Shown here in pieces: positions 5,883 to 8,657 of a stretch of 8,657 nt of DNA. The notes under the pieces are model-generated. The model saw nothing but the letters and a program-made list of their open reading frames with translations. It did no database searches and was not told the DNA's origin. Each line of letters opens with the position of its first letter. Position 1 is the stretch's first letter. The DNA comes from JACAEY01 sp049700155 (GTDB taxonomy: Bacteria; Nitrospirota; Thermodesulfovibrionia; Thermodesulfovibrionales; SM23-35), in assembly GCA_049700155.1 (NCBI GenBank), contig JBNAVX010000103.1, positions 1-8,657 on the forward strand, in the 5' to 3' direction. The translations under genes were made by a program, and so were the position numbers.

Positions 5883-6620
5883 TCAGTAGAGTTGTAGATA
5901 AACTGTATCTCCTGTTTTTATATATGTCCTTGGCTTTGGTTTTTGTGACCTAATACGGTCTCCCGAACCAGTAGTCTCAATTTTCAGGTTCAGTCTTTCT
6001 ATAAGGTCTTTTGCTTCATCAACAGACATGTCTTTAAAGTCAGGACAATAATATATTGATTCATGAGGACCTGCACTCACAAGTAAAGTAATATAATCGC
6101 TTATTTTTTCTGTTGGTTCTGGAGTTTGAGCTATGATCCTGTCTTTTTCTATCCTATCTGAGTGGACTCTTATTACTCTTCCTATCTTTAAACCTTTCTG
6201 TATGAGAATTGCCTCGGCATTTGAAAGTGTTTCATTAACAAGGGCAGGGATTGATTGAACTCTTGGTCCTTTACTGAGAACTACCTTTATGCCTCTTCCC
6301 TCTTTGACCTTTTTCTGTGCAGGAACATCCTGTTTAATAATATGTCCTGGAAGTACTGTAGAATCATAATCTTCACCCTCGATCTTCAGAATAAGACCTT
6401 TATCTCTCAAGATTCTTGATGCTTCAACAGGACTTTTTCCATATAAGTCAGGGACCTCTACAATTCGACTGAAACTTAGAATTTTGAATGTTAAGAAACC
6501 AAAAAGGAGTCCCAAGATAATGAATGAAAGCATATAGAAAGTAATTTTTATGAGATTACTCACTTCCCTTTTAAGAGGAGTTTGTTTTGTCTCATTGATT
6601 GAGTCATGCATCTTATTCAC
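5883..6620 (-). CDS. Membrane-anchored protein with three PASTA domains
   Basis: This 245-residue protein has a short charged cytoplasmic N-terminus, one membrane helix (about 26-48), then three tandem PASTA domains (about 54-119, 120-185, 186-245) with no other domain. The repeats show the VPDLxGxSxxEAxxxLxxxGL pattern, the 'P' before the last strand and the final VxLxxSxGP. PASTA domains bind peptidoglycan fragments or beta-lactam-like ligands, and normally sit on Ser/Thr kinases (PrkC, PknB) or penicillin-binding proteins. Here neither enzyme is fused. The layout predicts an outside-facing cell-wall binding or scaffolding protein (inference). The frame opens with GTG (6618-6620) directly after the DUF116 stop. 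An ATG three codons later (6609-6611) is an equally good start, and neither has a strong ribosome site. The third domain has CPDF where VPDL is usual. Confidence 0.87.
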   Translation of the reverse strand: MNKMHDSINETKQTPLKREVSNLIKITFYMLSFIILGLLFGFLTFKILSFSRIVEVPDLYGKSPVEASRILRDKGLILKIEGEDYDSTVLPGHIIKQDVPAQKKVKEGRGIKVVLSKGPRVQSIPALVNETLSNAEAILIQKGLKIGRVIRVHSDRIEKDRIIAQTPEPTEKISDYITLLVSAGPHESIYYCPDFKDMSVDEAKDLIERLNLKIETTGSGDRIRSQKPKPRTYIKTGDTVYLQLY

Positions 6621-7145
6621 TTAATGGGAAGAATTCCCTGTAAAAAAATCGATAGCATCTTTTACCTTCTCCAGGTCAACAACTGTATTTAAACATGGAC
6701 CATAGGGTCGCTCATTTGAAATGCCAATGACAGGAAGAGGATATGTATCAGCAATACCACTACTAAGTTCATTCTCACATGCAACAGCAATGATTGCCTC
6801 TGGTTTTACATCTTGAACAATTCTCCTCGCAAGAGAGCCACCTGTTGCAACAAAAAGGCTTATGTGGTTTTCATCAGCAATCTGTATCAGGTCCTTTATT
6901 TCACATTTTCCACATCTCTCACAATTATAAACATTATGGGTAAGTCTGATTTTACATTTGTCTCTCTGGAGACAGTGTGATAAAAGAATGAGTATATTCT
7001 TAGCCTTATATTTCTGTTTTCTAATAATTTTATTATTCAAGTCTATTATAAATCTTTGAAACGTTTCTTTCTTTCTTTTTGACAAAGAACCTGCAAGCAT
7101 GAGAAATGGATAGACAATCTTTAAAATAAACCATCTAAGGTTCAT
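6621..7145 (-). CDS. DUF116 cysteine-rich protein
   Basis: This 174-residue protein is recognised as the DUF116 family, whose biochemical role is not established. It has a hydrophobic N-terminal stretch (about 5-19) that may be a membrane anchor, then a basic linker. The conserved core has seven cysteines: Cys58 (in LLSHCLQ), Cys64, Cys75-x2-Cys78-x2-Cys81 (in NCERCGKC), Cys123 (in VACENELSSGI) and Cys151 (in RPYGPC). ATGGS and AVACE are further family blocks. Their arrangement suggests a metal or Fe-S site (inference). The ATG overlaps the fmt stop by 11 bases, with GAGGGA about 10 bases upstream inside fmt. The PASTA gene begins immediately after its stop. The tight link to def and fmt suggests co-expression with translation-initiation processing, but does not prove a shared pathway. 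Confidence 0.88.
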   Translation of the reverse strand: MNLRWFILKIVYPFLMLAGSLSKRKKETFQRFIIDLNNKIIRKQKYKAKNILILLSHCLQRDKCKIRLTHNVYNCERCGKCEIKDLIQIADENHISLFVATGGSLARRIVQDVKPEAIIAVACENELSSGIADTYPLPVIGISNERPYGPCLNTVVDLEKVKDAIDFFTGNSSH

Positions 7146-8061
7146 TAATATAGATTCCCTCTTTTAGCTTCCTTCCATGAAGAAAGGATTCTATAGACAT
7201 CTTTTTTTTGCTTTCAGGTTGGAGTTCGAGTATAGATATCAATCCTTTTCCTGTACCAATAACTAACTCTCCTTTAACAGCTTTCTCAATCCTACCCGGT
7301 GATCCTGAGCCATCAATGACTTTTGCCCTGATGATTTTAATCCTTTCACTGTTTAAATAACAATAGGCGCATGGCCATGGATAAAGACCCCTTATAAGAT
7401 TAAATATCTCCTTTGCGCTTTTTGACCATTTAATTCTGCCATCTTCTTTTTTCAAAGGAGGTGCATAAGTTGCAATCCCTTCTTGAGGAATAGGTTTAAT
7501 AGAGCCCTCTTCTAATCCCTTTATTGTTTTTAAAAGTAAAAAAGCACCTAAATGCGAGAGTTTTTTACTGAGAGTCTCTGAATTGTCTTCATCCGAAATT
7601 ATGGTCTTCTCCTGTAAAAGGATTTCCCCTGTATCAAGCCCTTCATCCATACGCATTATGGTTATGCCTGTTTCCTTTTCGCCATTAATTATTGCCCACT
7701 GTATTGGAGCTGCCCCTCTATATTTTGGTAGAAGAGAGGCATGAACATTAATACATCCAAATGGTGGTATATTAAGTATCTGCGGGGGTAATATCTTGCC
7801 ATACGCTACTACTACGATCATATCAGGATTAAAAGATACAAGTTCATCTATAAAAGTGCTATCTTTAACATTTTCTGGTTGCATAATTCGGATTTCATTT
7901 TGCATAGCAACTTCTTTTACTGGTGAATAATGCATTGCACGACCTCTTCCTGCCTTCTTATCTGGTTGTGTTACAACAGCAAGTATTTTATTATCTGAAT
8001 CAAGAAGAGCCTTCAAGGATGGAACAGCAAAATCAGGCGTGCCAAAAAATATAATACGCAT
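7135..8061 (-). CDS. fmt: Methionyl-tRNA formyltransferase
   Basis: This enzyme transfers a formyl group from 10-formyltetrahydrofolate to the amino group of Met on initiator tRNA, in the cytoplasm, enabling bacterial translation initiation. The 308-residue length is normal. The N-terminal formyltransferase domain (about 1-190) starts with the classic IIFFGTPDFAVPSL. It has the tRNA-binding loop QPDKKAGRGR (32-41) and the active-site residues Asn105, His107 (in INVHASLLPKYRGAAPIQWA) and Asp143 (in MDEGLDTGE). The C-terminal OB-like domain contains GLYPWPCAY and the terminal FLHGRKLKEG. The ATG is 15 bases after the def stop and has only a weak ribosome site. The 3' end overlaps DUF116. Pairing with def is the usual arrangement, since Def later removes the formyl group added here. 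Confidence 0.97.
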   Translation of the reverse strand: MRIIFFGTPDFAVPSLKALLDSDNKILAVVTQPDKKAGRGRAMHYSPVKEVAMQNEIRIMQPENVKDSTFIDELVSFNPDMIVVVAYGKILPPQILNIPPFGCINVHASLLPKYRGAAPIQWAIINGEKETGITIMRMDEGLDTGEILLQEKTIISDEDNSETLSKKLSHLGAFLLLKTIKGLEEGSIKPIPQEGIATYAPPLKKEDGRIKWSKSAKEIFNLIRGLYPWPCAYCYLNSERIKIIRAKVIDGSGSPGRIEKAVKGELVIGTGKGLISILELQPESKKKMSIESFLHGRKLKEGIYINEP

Positions 8062-8076
8062 ATCTTAAAAATATCA

Positions 8077-8601
8077 TCAGTTTCCAGAAGATGAGATTGG
8101 AGCTTTAATTGATTTCTTATAACGTCTTTTGAAAAACTCTCTCTTAATCGGACTTATCCTATCAATTATCAGGAGACCATCAAGGTGGTCAATTTCGTGC
8201 TGGAATACTCTTGCAAGGAGCCCTTCAGCCTCTATCTCGAGTGGTTTGCCTTCTCTATCAAGAGCCTTTACAACTACCTTAGCTGACCTTTTAATAATCT
8301 GTAAATATCCAGGTAGACTCAAACATCCTTCTTCTGCTTCTTCCTTTCCCTCTCTTCCAATAATAACAGGGTTAATGAGAACGATGAGAGGACTCTTCTC
8401 CTCCCTTATACTTGTATCTACCACACAAAGTCTTTTCAATACACCTACCTGATTCGCTGCCAGACCGATACCTCTAACTGAGTGCATCGTTTCAGTCATG
8501 TCATTTATAAGTCGCTGTAAAGCACCATCTATATTATCTACTATTGTAGTTTTTTCCTTTAGGATTCTGTCAGGATATTTTTTTATTTCAAGTATAGCCA
8601 T
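8077..8601 (-). CDS. def: Peptide deformylase
   Basis: This enzyme removes the N-formyl group from nascent proteins at the ribosome, using a bound metal (usually Fe2+). The 174-residue length is normal. All three family motifs are intact: GIGLAANQVG (44-53), EEGCLSLPG with metal ligand Cys93, and QHEIDHLDG with ligands His135 and His139 and catalytic Glu136. The family-typical start AILEIKKYPDRIL supports the ATG at 8601. The C-terminus is short and basic. It is the first visible gene of the minus-strand block, followed by fmt after 15 bases. No ribosome site precedes the ATG; a perfect TATAAT lies 5 bases upstream instead, raising the possibility of a leaderless transcript. All three frames of the visible upstream sequence contain stops, so no gene runs directly into def. 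Confidence 0.97.
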   Translation of the reverse strand: MAILEIKKYPDRILKEKTTIVDNIDGALQRLINDMTETMHSVRGIGLAANQVGVLKRLCVVDTSIREEKSPLIVLINPVIIGREGKEEAEEGCLSLPGYLQIIKRSAKVVVKALDREGKPLEIEAEGLLARVFQHEIDHLDGLLIIDRISPIKREFFKRRYKKSIKAPISSSGN

Positions 8602-8606
8602 ATATA

Positions 8607-8612
8607 ATTATA
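8607..8612 (-). promoter_or_regulatory. TATAAT -10 box immediately before def
   Basis: On the minus strand a perfect TATAAT ends 5 bases before the def ATG. With normal spacing, transcription would start at or within one base of the start codon. The corresponding -35 region (CTCACT-like at 17 bases) is poor. The whole stretch is AT-rich, so chance occurrence is possible. Confidence 0.35.
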
Positions 8613-8657
8613 GAACATTTTAGTTATTTAGTGAGTTATTAAATTTTTGTATGTTAC

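Noticed and set aside
8129..8452. Plus-strand 107-codon frame opposite def
   Set aside because: The def reading frame has all catalytic motifs; the antisense product has none.

Overview
This 8.7 kb window is an AT-rich bacterial chromosomal segment. Nearly everything from about 1.2 kb to the right edge is one minus-strand run of housekeeping and conserved-hypothetical genes. In transcription order it reads def, fmt, DUF116, a membrane-anchored PASTA protein, rpe, a TPR protein, pgsA, a PDZ/radical-SAM/DUF512 protein and aroE. The gene content and the DUF116/DUF512 families suggest a free-living, probably anaerobic lineage such as Nitrospirota (Thermodesulfovibrio-like) or a neighbouring deep-branching phylum. 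That placement is inferred from gene families and order, not demonstrated.

The gene run appears to be divided into three transcription blocks. def-fmt-DUF116-PASTA starts from a TATAAT only 5 nt before def. rpe-TPR starts from a strong TTGACA-17-CATAAA promoter. pgsA-DUF512-aroE starts from TTGGAA-16-TATAAC and ends in a plausible intrinsic terminator after aroE. Within blocks the genes abut or overlap, and three junctions overlap by exactly 11 nt. The products cover nascent-protein N-terminus processing (def, fmt), carbon and aromatic precursor metabolism (rpe, aroE), phospholipid head-group synthesis (pgsA), an envelope sensor or scaffold (PASTA) and three poorly understood proteins.

The left 1.2 kb is different. 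It holds a tRNA-Val(UAC) with its own promoter and encoded CCA, a probable IS200/IS605 (TnpB-type) end scar, two decayed minus-strand reading frames, and one intact small helical HEPN-like/DUF5618-like gene. This looks like a small accessory islet built around the tRNA by insertion and decay.

The most interesting points are: a kinase-less PASTA protein in the place where Firmicutes carry the PASTA kinase PrkC (between fmt and rpe); an AroE whose cofactor loop looks NAD- rather than NADP-type; a TPR protein with exact 40-residue periodicity; and the layered tRNA-adjacent debris. I see no CRISPR array and no clearly new defence system.
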